From Ottelia alismoides (Eukaryota > Streptophyta > Magnoliopsida > Alismatales > Hydrocharitaceae), in contig JAZKJV010010530.1 in the NCBI GenBank assembly GCA_037367405.1, forward strand, positions 583,982 through 647,981: a DNA stretch of 64,000 nucleotides. Direction: 5' to 3'. Within the stretch, counting starts at the first letter, position 1. Each line of letters starts with the position of its first letter. The notes beneath the pieces were generated by a model. It worked only from the letters and a program-made list of their open reading frames with translations, ran no database searches and was not told the DNA's origin. Made by a program: the position numbers and the translations under genes. Below are positions 38,300 to 51,150 of this stretch, piece after piece.

Positions 38300-40830
38300 A
38301 AATGTTAATAAATCATTCATTAATATTCTAATTCTATATAGTTCTCTAGTTAGATTACCTTCTGTAATATATCCATCATAACACTTTATAACAGATCTAT
38401 CTCAGAATGTATGTCTCTCTCACAAGTCAATTCATTGCAAGTGTTAATAGAAGAATTAAATACAACTATCCAACTTAAGCCTTGTCAAACAAGTAAGTTG
38501 GTTCCAATGATTAACTGTAGATGCAGGATATGTCGATGTATTATCTGAGTCATCTAAGGATTATAGGTATTCTGGATAGTCATGTTTCCAGTATATCAAC
38601 TTATTTTAGTATTGACAATTATACAACTATTTGGATGTGAAAGTTCTAGAAGTATGTCCAATTCTTTGACCTTTCTTCATCTCATGGGTCAAACCCATGC
38701 TTCCATTATGCTTCTCTGATCCTTAAACAATCTTTGCATAATATAAAGGATCTCTCTAGTTGAATATATCCTCGAAGAACATCAATTTGAAAGTATTTCA
38801 ACATTTACTTGCTTCATCCCTTTCACACAATATGAAATTATGAAGCTTCATGAAGGACTTGAGTAGAAATGGTAGAATGCTGACACTCAACATATCCACA
38901 TCCATCTTGATGCTTAAGACTTTGATTTAGGTAGGTACTCAAACATTTTGAGTGCATCATTTCTTATGGAGCTACCATTCTGTTTAATGTACTGAATCAT
39001 GTCTTTTATGATCAAATGTTGAGAGCGCATACATTTGCCAAAACATCTTAATCATGGACCATATAATGATACTTGTTATGATTGAGTATAAGTATATTGA
39101 ATGTGTTTAAATGAAATTTATCTGAAAAAATATAATTTATATAAGTATTTACTTTGATGATTAAGGTTATTATTATTTTAAATCAAAGTTATCTTGATTT
39201 TTATTACTTTAAAAGTATGTTCCTTTTTCAACTTTCAAAGCATGCGCTATGTCAAATAAAATACCTCACGCAAGATCCGGTATCTCCATTCCACTTTCAT
39301 CACACCTTAATAATATGAGAAAATTCAACTATGGTGAAGGAAGCGGGAACTCTTTTTGCCTTACAAGTCCAATTTGCACTCCCAATTCGGTCTTTGACCC
39401 AAACCCGCCACCCATAAGGTAATATAAACCTGTTGTTAATTGAACCAACCTCCAACATGAATAGAATTAGTTATGCGCAATTCAGTAACCTCACTTATGT
39501 GGAGAACAACACTGGGATCACTACACATAGGACACGTCTCTTTTGAGAAGAAGATAGCTCGACCCATGTACGCTTGTATATTGGAGTTATGACTTGGCCT
39601 AGACATCTTTGCAACACAATCTATGGAGATGGTACCCTTCGCCCTGATGGGTGACCATGAATGTCATCATATGACCCTCCAAACCATGTTCAAATTACAA
39701 TCGATCAATTTGAATCATATTCTTATGAGAGACCTTTCCAAAGAAAATCTAGCCTATTTAAAAGAATGTAGACTGTGAATGATTGGATCAGTAATTTATT
39801 CATATTAAATTATCAATACAATTAAATCGAGAAACAAATCTTGCTTGATGTTAATTATATATCATACGACCTAAGAAGTATGTATTTTTTCAATTTTAGT
39901 TGTTAGAGTACGCCTTGATCGCGCATCATGCTATACTTCCTTGAATCGGATCCTCTAGATGCTCAAGTTATGCTTGTAGGAAGCATTTCCTTGACATGTG
40001 AGGCATTAATTAAGGAACCAAGCCAACATATCCAATCTAGACACCATCTCCATTCCAATTTAGAAAAATACAATTGGATTTATTTGTACTTGCTGTTTTA
40101 TCGATCATTCCTATTTGATGATCGACATGATACTATATAGTATCTTCTCTTAAAAGTATGAAATTAAAACCATTTTAATTGTCACAAATCTGTAAGATAT
40201 CAAGCAACCAACTATTTTGCATCTAAATTACCTAGTTACAACAATTGCAGTTCAAATTTGATTTCTATCATGAAACAATCATTCAAAAGTTATTAATAAT
40301 TTAAGTATTTATTTCAACAATTAATCAGGATATATCTCATAATTGCATGATTTATTTTGAATGATAAATACATAAAAACGCCATCAAAATGACCATATCA
40401 TCCTCCGACCCTAACCCACAAAATATGACATATCTTGAGCTATTGGACTATCACACAAAATAAAATCATGGGATTTGATGGTTTAGTTTATGACATTAAT
40501 AAAGATATTTTTCATGACAAGAGAAACTATAGCAAAAATTGTTTATTTATAATTCTGAGTTTTATGCATAAACAACGCACTACATGAACTTTTCGTATGT
40601 GGATATTTATCCAATCATAGTTACCTATTGGCCTAATGTTTGGATCATATTTAGACAATCCAAACATGATTTATTATCCCAATATACATTCATAATATAA
40701 GCTTATAGCAGCAACATTAAATGTTTTCAAAACATTGAGAATTGTAAAATCGTGGAAAAAGTAATGTTCTCGTAATCCAATATCCAAAACCTTATCTTAT
40801 TAGAACTTTTGATCATATCCAAGACCTCTA
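38300..40830 (-). other. worn gag/protease region of copia 1
   Basis: By position this lies between the primer site and the pre-integrase region. I see no zinc knuckle or protease motif. A slightly GC-richer patch at 39240-39680 has no recognised product. Confidence 0.4.
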
Positions 40831-40831
40831 A

Positions 40832-40849
40832 CCAAGGATCTGACACTAC
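40832..40849 (-). promoter_or_regulatory. primer binding site of copia 1 (tRNA-Met type)
   Basis: On minus TAGTGTCAGATCCTTGG differs at three positions from the common copia site TGGTATCAGAGCCTTGG, and lies two bases after an LTR-like end CCCATCA. Confidence 0.65.
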
Positions 40850-40852
40850 TTG

Positions 40853-41470
40853 ATGGGAGGTTTTTGAGGCCTCATGCATCACATAAGTGTATGGATCAGA
40901 TCATATCCGATTGAAAAAACAGACTTGTCCGACAAGTCATAATAGCAGCAAAATTTTAAAAATATATGTGATGAAACTGCATAGAATGGGAACCATTCCC
41001 AAAAATAATATGAATCTTATTGACATTATTCTTGGATAACCTATGGATTGCACTATCCAAGATAATATTATCCAGGATAATTAAATTCAATTTAATCATC
41101 CTAAGTTCTCCGCTTCCTCAGGTGATTTAAACACCACTTAATAATCACAGTTCTTATATTTACCTCTTTAAGAACATTCCTCAAACTCCTTTTAGGATAG
41201 TATGCCTTCTCCACGAATACTTGGAGATATGATCATGGTGATTGTATATATCCATGTATAGGGATTTGGATAATGATATCCAATCTCATATCCAGATCTA
41301 AAAGATCTCTCAGCGATGTCTAATCATGTCAAATAAAGTACCCAATTTTTTATTGTCTTTGAATCCACTTCAGATCAATACACAATATTTGGATTAAGAT
41401 TGGATAACTAGTTCACTAAGCGAAGTAACTAAAATCTAAACTTGTTTCGTCACTCCTTTTGAGTGGATAT
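40853..41470 (-). repeat. 5' LTR of copia 1, truncated
   Basis: Ends CCCATCA on minus, next to the primer site. 41000-41470 aligns with the 3' LTR at 33381-33850. Beyond 41470 the match stops, where LINE-like sequence begins. Confidence 0.75.
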
Positions 41471-41479
41471 ACTCAAAAA

Positions 41480-42130
41480 CTTTGAAATTCATCCTCCTAG
41501 AGATATTCAAAAACCTTGTGGAGCTCAAATAACTCCGCTGAATCTGAGACGTTGAGGGATCCCATTTATAGACGTTCATAAACCCCTCCATCTTAAAGGT
41601 TGATTCAATGAATTTGAGAGAGGAGACGGTTATGACCAGAGATTTGCGATCGGAAAAGGTTTTCCGTAAAGCTTGGATTTTAGATAACGGGTATATATCA
41701 AGGAGAGAGTGATGGAAGATGATTCAATCTTGTTTTGCCCATCCTTCCAGGGAAACATCAATTCATGTATAGGTGGAGATGGAGGTCTTTAATTAGGTCT
41801 ATAAGATCAGAGAGCTGACACCAATCAGAGACTTTTCGAGGAGGATTCACTAGGAAAGCAAGTGATGTTGAAGTCCCCAGCAACGATTAGGTGACCACAT
41901 GAGGTGTTGAAACCCTCAACGAAGTCCGGGAACGAGTTTTTGTCAGCGTTGTGAGGTGGTCTGTAAATAGTAATAAAGCAAATGGAGTTTATCGTAGGAA
42001 TGTGGATTAGATCGCTAATTGTGGAGAACTCACTACCCATGGAGTTCATAAGATAGAAGGTAAGAGGGTCCTGACTCGATAGAATACCCCACAGTTTACA
42101 GATAGGACCGATCGAAAACCACACCTTTTA
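41480..42130 (-). mobile_element. LINE endonuclease fragment
   Basis: LINE apurinic-type endonuclease nicks the target DNA. The minus-strand frame 41825-42124 reads TIYRPPHNADKNSFPDF and then HLIVAGDFNI; YRPP and GDFN are signature blocks of this domain. Further on, in broken frames, FPWKDGQNKIE resembles the FTW-x-NG-x-x-SRID block (about 41740-41700). There is no reverse transcriptase. It lies just beyond the PEBP stop codon on the same strand, so it may form part of that gene's 3' flank or UTR. Confidence 0.75.
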
Positions 42131-42344
42131 CACCAAAAAAGATGTGGTCAAAACATTCGACCATCATTGATATCGAGACAAAAAAAACGTCACAATATTT
42201 ACAAAACCTATACACATAACGCGATATCAGTTTGGATATTTTATAAAATCAAGCCAACAATGTATGCTTACCCACCTCTTATTTCTAGAGAAGATAAAAC
42301 AGCAACAAAGATTACAAAGCAGGCAAAAGAAAGCTTCGTCACTG

Positions 42345-42419
42345 TTAAAAGATCCCTGTCAGGTCCGCCTCTCCTAACACATGCCCTCCAATGGCGTCCA
42401 TCAACTTGTCCTTCGTCGC
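42345..42419 (-). CDS. PEBP-like protein, exon 2 (C-terminus)
   Basis: On minus a TTTTTTTATGCAG acceptor is followed by 24 codons and TAA. The peptide contains KDKLMDAIGGHVLGEA, the C-terminal helix of plant YbhB/YbcL-type PEBP proteins (usual form: K-KLL-AI-GHVLGEA-L). It starts in phase 0, matching the phase-0 end of exon 1 (55518-55946), and completes a 167-codon protein, the family's usual length. I searched by eye the 13 kb between the exons and saw no closer candidate. The downstream flank (42140-42344) should be the 3' UTR; no clear poly(A) signal is certain. Confidence 0.88.
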   Translation of the reverse strand, partial: ATKDKLMDAIGGHVLGEADLTGIF

Positions 42420-43359
42420 CTGCATAAAAAAATAATGCACTCACCGAAATGGGAAAAAAATCTTGAAAAGGAGACATCCTGTAGCTTGCAACATATCCAC
42501 AATCAACTATATTAGTTCCGGCATATTTTTATTTTCCCAAAGAAAGATTACTGTATATCAACAATTTTGATGACTCATCCTCGCGTTGGTAGAGATTACT
42601 AATTTTGAGCTTGAATCACCTCCGTGGGGAACTGCTCGGGAGATAGTAATAATTAAGTTCTGTTTACTTAAAAAGAAAACTAAAATAAAAAAGCTAATCT
42701 GAAACATGTTTTGGGCTAAACAAATGCTTAAGTTGGCTATAGCCTATAATATTCGATGTTCACAGTAGGCTCTAGCATCTAATACGTCATTTCTGTTCGG
42801 TGTTATAATTTAACCGAAGTTCTGTAACAACAACTTGTCTGATATCCCACAGCCAAATACTAGAGAAATCCCCAAACACTAGTATGCTATCATCATCAAT
42901 TCTAACCATTACCAATGACAATCTTCAAATGCGCAACCATGTCAAATGCTCAATTTAATGAGACCCAAAATGAAACCCCCACTTGTCCAATGCACTTTGC
43001 ATCATATGTAGAATAATACAAACTTACCAATAACTAGTTCAAGCATATCACTTAAGAATGCTTTTTTACGTGCATAACTTGTATGATTACTATGAAGAGT
43101 TTTTTTTACATTTATGTCCTTTCAAACTTTTCTAATAAAACTTTTATCTATGACTTATCTGTAATCAAATTTAACAAATCTACATAATAGTACTTATGCC
43201 CCTCTTGCTAGTTGCCCTCTCCCCCTATATAACGAACGTTCAATTATAGGCACAAGTATAGTTGTAAAAAGAAGGAACACAAGTGTTATTATTACCAACA
43301 CATTTCCCCACCATCATACCCCCCTAACATGCAACCCAACTCATCAATTTATTTTATTG

Positions 43360-43637
43360 GAAAAGTACAAAAAAGAGACTCAACTAAACATCGATTCCCA
43401 AATTAAGGACTGATTTTTACATTACAACAACTAGGTGACTCAAGTTTAGAACGGAGACCTGAGTTTTCTTGTTGGGTGATGAGAATGCCCTCACCTATTA
43501 GGATACTTCTTTCACCTTCTATGTTTGTACCTCACATGGACGCTACCCCTTCCCTCTTCCTCCCACAATCCCAAATTCATAGCGAACAGACCCTAATTTT
43601 TCTTGATCTCGTCAGCGAATTCTTTTTCATTCTCAAG
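43360..43637 (+). repeat. left arm of long inverted repeat
   Basis: Matches the reverse complement of 52620-53690. Shared blocks read on + include TTTTTACATT, TCTTTCACCTTC, CCTCCCACAATCCCAAAT and TTGATCTCGTC. Read as a pair, the arms look like terminal or subterminal repeats of a Mutator-like or foldback element of about 10.3 kb with copia 2 inside it. The outer edges are uncertain. Confidence 0.7.
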
Positions 43638-43639
43638 TT

Positions 43640-43920
43640 TGTTGGAGCATACTAATGTATGCGTCACATCCATTTATTTAGTTCACATTTATCAGTTGCA
43701 AGATGTGGAGACTCGGTGCGGGATATATAAGAAGCCCCGCACCCTCTGTGTTCAGTGAGAAAGTTCAATGAAAAAATCAATCCTTTGAGGCGCTCTCCCG
43801 TGGTTTCATCACGCTCTTAGGAAGTAGGGTTCCACGTTAAGCCTTGAGCAAGCATGTTTCATATTTCTTTATTTTATTGCTCTGTTTATCAATTCGCTTC
43901 CGAGTTGTCATTTTCGAACA
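43640..43920 (+). repeat. 5' LTR of copia 2
   Basis: Starts TGTTGGAGCATACTAATG and ends TTTCGAACA. It contains GATATATAAGAAG (TATA-like, about 43715) with a leader that includes CCCCGCACCCTC. Its start matches the stub at 52417. Confidence 0.8.
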
Positions 43921-43932
43921 TGGTATCAAAGC
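43921..43932 (+). promoter_or_regulatory. primer binding site of copia 2 (tRNA-Met)
   Basis: TGGTATCAAAGC directly abuts the LTR. The consensus is TGGTATCAGAGC, so there is one transition. Confidence 0.85.
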
Positions 43933-44750
43933 GGGTTTGATTCTCGAGGATGTATTTTATATTTTTTTCGAGATTTGATTTTTGGTTGTATATTCTTGAA
44001 GAATTCTTTGTTGAAGATTGTTATCCTGTATTGTTCAAGTTCGAGAAAAATTAGGGTTCTTGGAACCCTAATTCTGAATCGTCTTCGTGCTCCTTTCCTT
44101 GAGAAAAATTAGGTTTTTCGCACCAGCAGCACATGTGGTAGTGCCAGCTGCATCTCCTGAAGTTGGCGCAATCAGGGCTCTAACATGAACCCTCAAAATA
44201 GGGTTCAATCTTCAGTTCCAAAAGGCTACGGTATCTAGGGAAGTAGAAGATGAAGCCATGATCCCTGTGCATGCTTCCTACGCGAGCCTCCTGCATCAGG
44301 CGGTGCCACTCTCCTGCTCCATATGGATCATCTCCTCTACTCGACGGATTTAGGCAATAGTCACTACCCTCCTAGGCGGCTACACTGAGAAGCCTCGGCC
44401 ATAGTTCTTTAAAAAAATAGGGTAGGTAGGATAAAGGAGGTATCTTCTTCGGCATGCAACAGGTGGCGGCGATCTCCTTCCAGCGTACCACAAGCGCTAG
44501 TGCAACAGTCAAGAGGCGATGCCTCCATCCTCTTCTTGCAGCTTCCCCATCTCCAACAGAGGCAGCATCGCCCTTGATTGAGCACCATCGGCCGCATCTT
44601 CAACATCTCCTAGCAAGTTCATCTACTCCAACAACTCTAAGCGACACCATGATTGCCGCATCTACTCCCTCCTTCAGCCTTCCTCCCAAGCATTGATGTC
44701 GCTCACCTCCATCGAGAGCGACGCGCGAAGTGCAGGGGCCCCATTAGGGC
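43933..44750 (+). other. interior of copia 2, left part
   Basis: Leader-like sequence followed by GC-richer DNA (44110-44750). Frames at 44409-44606 (-) and 44454-44696 (+) overlap each other and have no known domain. It ends at the target site of element C. Confidence 0.45.
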
Positions 44751-47700
44751 TGATGAATCTCAGATTGATCGCTCTAAAAGATATTAATTAAGACCAATTT
44801 CCCAAAATTCATCTGCATTTTATCCATTATCTTGCATAATTAACATTCATGCATGTATAAATAGTAATTGCATTTTATCATATACTATTGTACAAAATAA
44901 GAATCCAAAAATCATATCCCAATTGACTTGTAAAATAAGATAACTTCTCTGATGTTTTAATTAATTCATGCTAACTCCAAATAACCTAAAACTACCTTCA
45001 TTGTGTACATATTACTAACAAGAATAAAGGAAAATACTAAAAAATCACTAACTGAAATAATTGAGAAATAAACCCAAACCCTAATTAAAAATTTTTCAGA
45101 CAAAAAATGCTGATATCTTCCTCACACATTGTTCAATTTGACTTTTGAACTAATATACATTCAATTATATTCAAAACAAGATCAAGTTCAAGTGAATCTG
45201 AGCTCATATGTGAAAGTTGGATTTTGAGTCTCTTTTGTACGTTGTATATTTTACCCGATTTTGACCTAGTATTTTATGTACATATTAAACTCTTTTTATT
45301 TTATTTATTTTTCATTTCTCTTCTTTGAAAAAAGTTTTATTAAAATGCAGAATAATTCAAATATAAATAAAGACTGAAATCAAAGAAATAGATAGAGTCC
45401 GAGTGTTCACTAACATTATGTACGAAAGTTGTCTTTTCCGTACTTTATTTTATTTCTTTGTTTTCTTATAATAATAAAAATCCAAAAAATAGAGTAAAGT
45501 GTAAATATATATATATATATATATTATTTTATCATATTTTTCTCAATTTTTATATTATTTAAAATAACAAAAAAGTACAAACAAAAAATCAAGGTATTTT
45601 ATGTACATTGAGTACCCCAAAAAAATCACTTTGTGTAAATGATCGATTTTGATTTTGGTCTCCTTAAAAAAGTTGTAGATATCTTCCTGAAAAGCATCTT
45701 TTGTAAAGAAAAATTTTTGATCTGATGTTGTTTGCTATTTCTTCTTGAATTTATTTTCCTTTTATTTCTGAATTTTCTTTTCTTTTTATTTCTAAATTTT
45801 CTGAACTGAGAACGTGGCGGCTCTTGGAGCCGCAACATATCACTCATTTTTCACATTTATTTTCCATTTCTTTTATATAAAAATTTTTAAAAAGTAAAAA
45901 TTAAAAAATAATAAAAATCTACGTGATGCTTCTGGGACCGTCTGACCTCAATGGATCGGACGACCTAGAGATCATCTCTTTCCTCTGCCCTTCTTCCCCC
46001 TTTTTCCTCTTTGGGCGATGCTGACCACCTTTCTCTTCAGGCCAGCCGCCTCCTCCCAAATATGCAATCTTCTAGGCCACATTTCTTCTTGGGCTGCCGA
46101 CCCCCTTTCAATCACCAGATCTAGCTACCATATCCCTCGATCCTCTTCTCCTTCGATTTCATGATTCCCTCTTCCATATCCAATCACCGTCGCCCACATC
46201 CATCATTGATCTTCTTCCAATCTCATGTCACGCCACTTCCCTCGCAAATCCCCTCAATCTCGTCGCCTCCCTCAGATCAACTAGCAACCCTATAAAACTA
46301 CAGTATTGCCCTCCCTCGTACCCTATCCATCAACGATCCAAGAAGGTGACAACTTCTTCAAAATACAAGATCTGGTCCACCCTTCCCGACTATCGTAGCA
46401 CTCCCCCTCCACATCTGCTTAGCTCTAGACGCACACCGTAGAGCTCTCTGTAACTCCAAATACACTCCGATATCCTCTGCCCCTCTTCATCCTAACTCCG
46501 CCACCTTGTCACCTCCGCTCGATTATCATCCTCTGCTCGCGTCCTCATTACCTCCACCATTACTCTACTACAGCCTCTTCGTGTCGTCAAGCCACTCCAT
46601 CACCGCAGTTCGACCTCGGCCCCAATGCTGCTCCATGGCTTCATCTTCACATCATCCCCGTACGGAACCGGCATCACCACCAGGAGCTTCCCCATCAGCT
46701 GCTCCTCTGCATTCACTCCTTGCCTCAGCCGTCTAAGGCTCCACCTGTAGAGTTGCTCCACCTATGCCTAAGCCTGAGACCTGACAACTCCACCAGAAGC
46801 CTGGACGAGTCATCTCCACCGTGCACCAACCGCCTCACCTCTCTCCATTGGGTACGAAACTCGAGGCCCCCTCTCACGTGTATAGCATGTGCATTGGGGA
46901 AACATCTTGTGATGAAACCCCTAGAGTTCACCATTATCTCAGATGCACCCCCTCCTGGGGTATATTGCAACGGAGCCTCTAGAGCTTCTCAAGTTTCCCC
47001 CGCCATTCTAGGGACACATGAGGAGCACGCGATCCCTTTACATTTTGCAATCTCCCCCGGCCTGGTAATAACATTTAGGTCCATGATTTGCATTTGTCTC
47101 CTTATTTTAATTATTGTAATTGCAAACATACCATGTGTTCTCCATCTATTTTGAACATACACATTACATCATTTTATTATTCCAAAATAACATTGTATTC
47201 TTCAATTATTTCTCTAAATTGTGGCATACTCATCATATTTTTATGATCTGTGGTTAATTAATAATTATTATTTTAATGAAAAACTTCATATTTTTACCTA
47301 GTATGTGTTTCGAAATTCATAGTTAATTAACCATTGCTTGAAAAATTGCCGAAAAATACACGGATAATAGAATTAATTGTGATTTACATTGTATCCAAAA
47401 AGAATTGTATTTTCATGCATACTTTGCTCTATAGAAATCATTTTTGCATTTCGGTAATTAATTCTTAATAAGTATTAAATTCAACATTTTTAAAGTTTAG
47501 GATTTTTTAGATATATCACCTAGATATATCTTAGATAATTTTATTTCCTAAAAATAAGTAAATTCAATATTTATTATAATCAATTATTGAGAATCTTATT
47601 ATCTTCATCTATTAATTCATAAAAAATTCATATTGAATAAGAAATTTACAAAAAAAATTTATAATGCGTTTATTTCATCATTATTCACATCATGGCTAAG

Positions 47701-48030
47701 TTTCATAATTTTTGGGCATCGGCATTGATTTTCTAGTCCTTAAAATTGGCATGTAGTTCATTTGCATCCAAAAATTGCATTAAAAATACCAAAAATATTA
47801 TGCCTCAAAAACCACACATGAAATTTGATAGACACTAACATAGGTTGTTCCTTTACCTCTTCGAGTTCGACCTTGAGACTTGCCCAAGTAAAACAAACAT
47901 AAAATCACTCGAATTAATTGAATTAAATATTTAAGTGATCATCTCTTGATTGATTCTGATTACCTGCCTACAAGGAAATGACACAATTATTTTTGCACGC
48001 TAATTCTCACATATTAACTAAGGTAATTCA
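44751..48030 (+). repeat. 5' LTR of element C
   Basis: 3,280 bp, head TGATGAATC followed by CTCTAAAAG as at 27081, end GGTAATTCA. AT-rich U3-like part with an (AT)n tract at 45504-45523, a GC-rich core at 45930-47050, and an AT-rich end with GAGTTCGACCTTGAG near 47863. ORFs in the core are chance. Confidence 0.8.
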
Positions 48031-48032
48031 GA

Positions 48033-48050
48033 TGGTGTTGTTGTTGGAGA
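48033..48050 (+). promoter_or_regulatory. decayed tRNA-Asp primer site of element C
   Basis: TGGTGTTGTTGTTGGAGA, two bases after the LTR, differs from the site of element 2 (TGGCGCCGTTGCTGGGGA) at five positions. All five are C-to-T or G-to-A transitions, as methylated-cytosine decay would give. Confidence 0.75.
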
Positions 48051-48079
48051 GGCCAATGGCTTAGAATTTGCTGTAGAAA

Positions 48080-51000
48080 ATTAATGTTGGTAACTCTAAA
48101 TCACCTAAAATCACCTCCATTGTGTACATATTCCTAACAAGAATGAAGGAAAATACAAAAAATCATTAAAAGAAATAATTGAGAAAGAAACCCAAACCCT
48201 AATTCTAGAATTTCCGGACTAAAATGTTGATATCTTCCTCATACAGTGTCATATTTGATCTTACTCAGTTTCGAATGAATATAAATTCAATTGCCTTCAA
48301 AACAAGACCAAGGCAAGTGAATCGGGGCTCATATGTGAAAGTTGAGATTTGGGTCACTTCTGTACATTGTATATTTTGCCAGATTTTGACATGTTATTTT
48401 ATGTACATATTTAACTCTTTTTATTTTATTTATATTCATTTATCTTCTTAGACTAATTTTTTTATTAAAATGCACGAGAATCCAAATCTAAAATAAGATT
48501 AAAATCAAAGAAAATGACAGTGTACGAGTGTTCACTAACAGTCTGTACAAAAGTTGTCTTTTCATACTTTATTTTATTTATTTGTCTTCTTAATTAATAA
48601 AAATGAAAAAGAGTAATATGTAAATATTTATATTTTATTTTATAACATTTTTCTGATTTTGTCTTATTTAAAAATAAAAAATTACAAAACACAAAAATCA
48701 AGGTATTATATGTACATATAGTACCCCCAAAAAATTACTTTGTGCAAATGATCGATTTTGATTTTGTTCTTTCATAAAAGTTGTAAATCTCATTGAGATG
48801 AGAAACTTTCATGAAAAAAAATTCGATCCAAGATCGTTTGATATTTCTTTTTTATTTTTCTTTTCTTTTTATTTCTGAATTTCCTAGAGATGACACATGG
48901 TAGCTCCTGGAGCCTCTATGCGTCACTCCTTTTTTGCATTTATTATTTATTTTATATAAAAAATTAAATTAAATAAAATAATAATAATACACATGGCGTT
49001 TCTTGGCTGTTCGATCTCGACCGATCAGACATCCCAGAGATCACCTCCTTCCTCCGCCCTTCTTCCCCCCATTTTCCTCTTTGGGCAACCCCTGTCACCT
49101 TCCTCTTCAGGGAAGCCGCCAATCACTCTCGTGAATTGTGGGCAACCATCTTCTTCCAAAATCTGGAATCTCCAGATCGCCTTCCTTCTTGGGCCGCTGA
49201 CCCCCTTCCAATCACCAGATCTCACTACCATATCCCTTGATCCTCTTCTCCTTCAATTTCATGATTCCCTCTTCCATATTTAGTCACCGTTGCCCGCATC
49301 CATTACCAATCTTCTTCCATTCTCAGGCTGTGTCACCTCCCTCGCAAACCCCCTCAATCTTGCTGCCTGCCTCTGATTCCCTAGCCAACCCTGTAAAACC
49401 ACAACATCGCAGTCCCTTGTACCCATCCGCCGACGATCCAAGAAGGTGATAGCTTCTTCAAATGGTGAGATCTAGTCTGCCATCCCCGACCGATGCAGTA
49501 TGCCCCCTTCACACGTCTGCTTAGCTCCGGGCGCACTTTGTAGAGCTTCCTGTACGTTCAGGTACTCTCCGATCTCCTCTGTCCCTCTTCATTCTAACTC
49601 TGTCACCTTGTCATCTCCTCTCAATAATCAACCTCTGATCACATCCTCATCACCTCCACCATCGCTCTGCTACGGCCTCTTCGCATTGTCGAGATACTCC
49701 TCCTTCAACACTCCATTACCGCAGTTTGACCTTGGCCCCAATCCTACTACAGGGCTTCATCTCCATGTCATCCCCTTACTGAACCGGCATCACATACGAG
49801 AGAATCCCCCTCATCCTCTCATACGCCTTCGCTCCTCGCATCACTTGTCCAGGGGCTCCACCTATAGAGTTACTCTGCCTACACCTCAGCTCAAGCTCTG
49901 ACACCTCCACCAAAAGCTCGGATGAGCCATTGCACCACGTGCCAGCTACTTCCCTCGCCTCTCTCCACTAGGTACGAAACCTGAGGCCCTCACTCATGTG
50001 CATAATACGTGCACATGGGAAACATCTTGCGAGGAAACCCTTGGAGTTTGCCATTATGTCAGACGCACCCCTCCAAAGGAATATTGTAACGGAGACCGTA
50101 GAGATTCTCATGCCACCCGCCATCCCAAGGACACGCGAGGAGCATGTGATCCCTGAACATTTTGCAATCCACCTCCTTGTCCCTGGTAATCACATTTAGG
50201 TCCCTACTATGCATTTGATCTCTTTATTTTAATTATTGTAATTGCAAACATACCAATGTATTCTCCAGTTATTTTGAACCTATAAATTAAGTCATTTTAT
50301 TATTCCAAAAATAGAAATTAATTCTCTACATTGTAGCATACTCATCATATTTTATGATATGTGGTTAATTAATAATATTTATTTCGGTGAAAATTGTTTT
50401 TTACCTTGTTTGTGCTTAGAAATTCATAGTTAATTAATCATTACTTGAAAATTACCGAAAATTCATGGAAAATAGAATTAATTGTGATTTACATTGTTCC
50501 CAAAAAGAATTTTATATTCACACATAATTGGCTCTATAAAAAATATTTTATGTATTTCAGTAATTAATTCTTAATAATTATTAAATTCAACATTTTTAGG
50601 ATTTAAGATTTTTCTGAAATCGATCACGTGATATATCTAGAAACTTTAAGTTCAGAAATAAGTAGATTTAATATTTATTATAGTTATTTATTGAAAATCT
50701 CAATATTTTCATTCATAATTCATAAAATATTCATTTTGCATCCAAAAATTCCAAAAAGTTATAGTGTGTTTATTTCATCGTTATTCATATCTTAGCCAAG
50801 TTTCATAATTTTTGGACATCGTTTGATTGACATTTATTTTCTAGTCTTTAAAATTGGCCCGTAGTTTCATTTGCATCCAAAAACTTCATTAAAAATACCA
50901 AAAATATTCGGCTTTGAAAATCGCGCACGAAATAGGATAGACACTAACCTATATTGTTCTTTTGTCTCCTCGAGTTCAACCTCAGGACTTGCCCAAGTAA

Positions 51001-51150
51001 AACAAGCACAAAATCACTTGAATTAATTGAATTAAATATTTAAGTGATTATCTCTTGATTGATTCAGATTACCTGCCTACAACTAAACGATACAATTATT
51101 TTCGCACGATAACTCTCAAAAATTAAATAAGGGTAAATCGCAAATAATCA
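48080..51150 (+). repeat. 3' LTR of element C, lacking its head
   Basis: Aligns with 44966-48030 in the same order: GTGTACATATT, AAACCCAAACCCTAATT, TGATATCTTCCTCA, a GC-rich core (48990-50190), GTTAATTAATAAT and GACTTGCCCAAGTAAAACAA. It also carries AATGGTGAGATCTAG (about 49460), the leader splice-donor-like motif. The large direct repeat formed with the 5' LTR has a period of about 3.1 kb. Confidence 0.8.

Larger units (their letters stand above)
33381..41470 (-). mobile_element. Ty1/copia retrotransposon, decayed (copia 1)
   Basis: Flanked by same-orientation LTR copies (33381-33850 matches 41000-41470). On the minus strand the order is primer site, pre-integrase, integrase, RT, polypurine tract and LTR, which is the copia order (integrase before RT). 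All motifs carry stops. The interior also holds a 1.2-kb insertion (36659-37890) and a 151-bp tandem duplication. 38300-40830 should be gag and protease, but nothing recognisable survives there. Confidence 0.85.
44751..51150 (+). mobile_element. internally deleted Athila-like element (element C)
   Basis: 5' LTR, then a decayed tRNA-Asp primer site, then about 30 bp of interior, then a 3' LTR lacking its first 215 or so bases. One deletion that removed the coding interior and the 3' LTR head explains this. It is inserted in copia 2; the flanks AGGGC (44746-44750) and GGGGT (51151-51155) agree at 3 of 5 bases, with transitions at the others. The 3' edge is uncertain by about 10 bases. Confidence 0.75.

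Noticed and set aside
46506..47154. ORFs of 76 and 144 codons in the 5' LTR of element C
   Set aside because: The matching part of the 3' LTR (49500-49901) has a different frame, so no protein is conserved.
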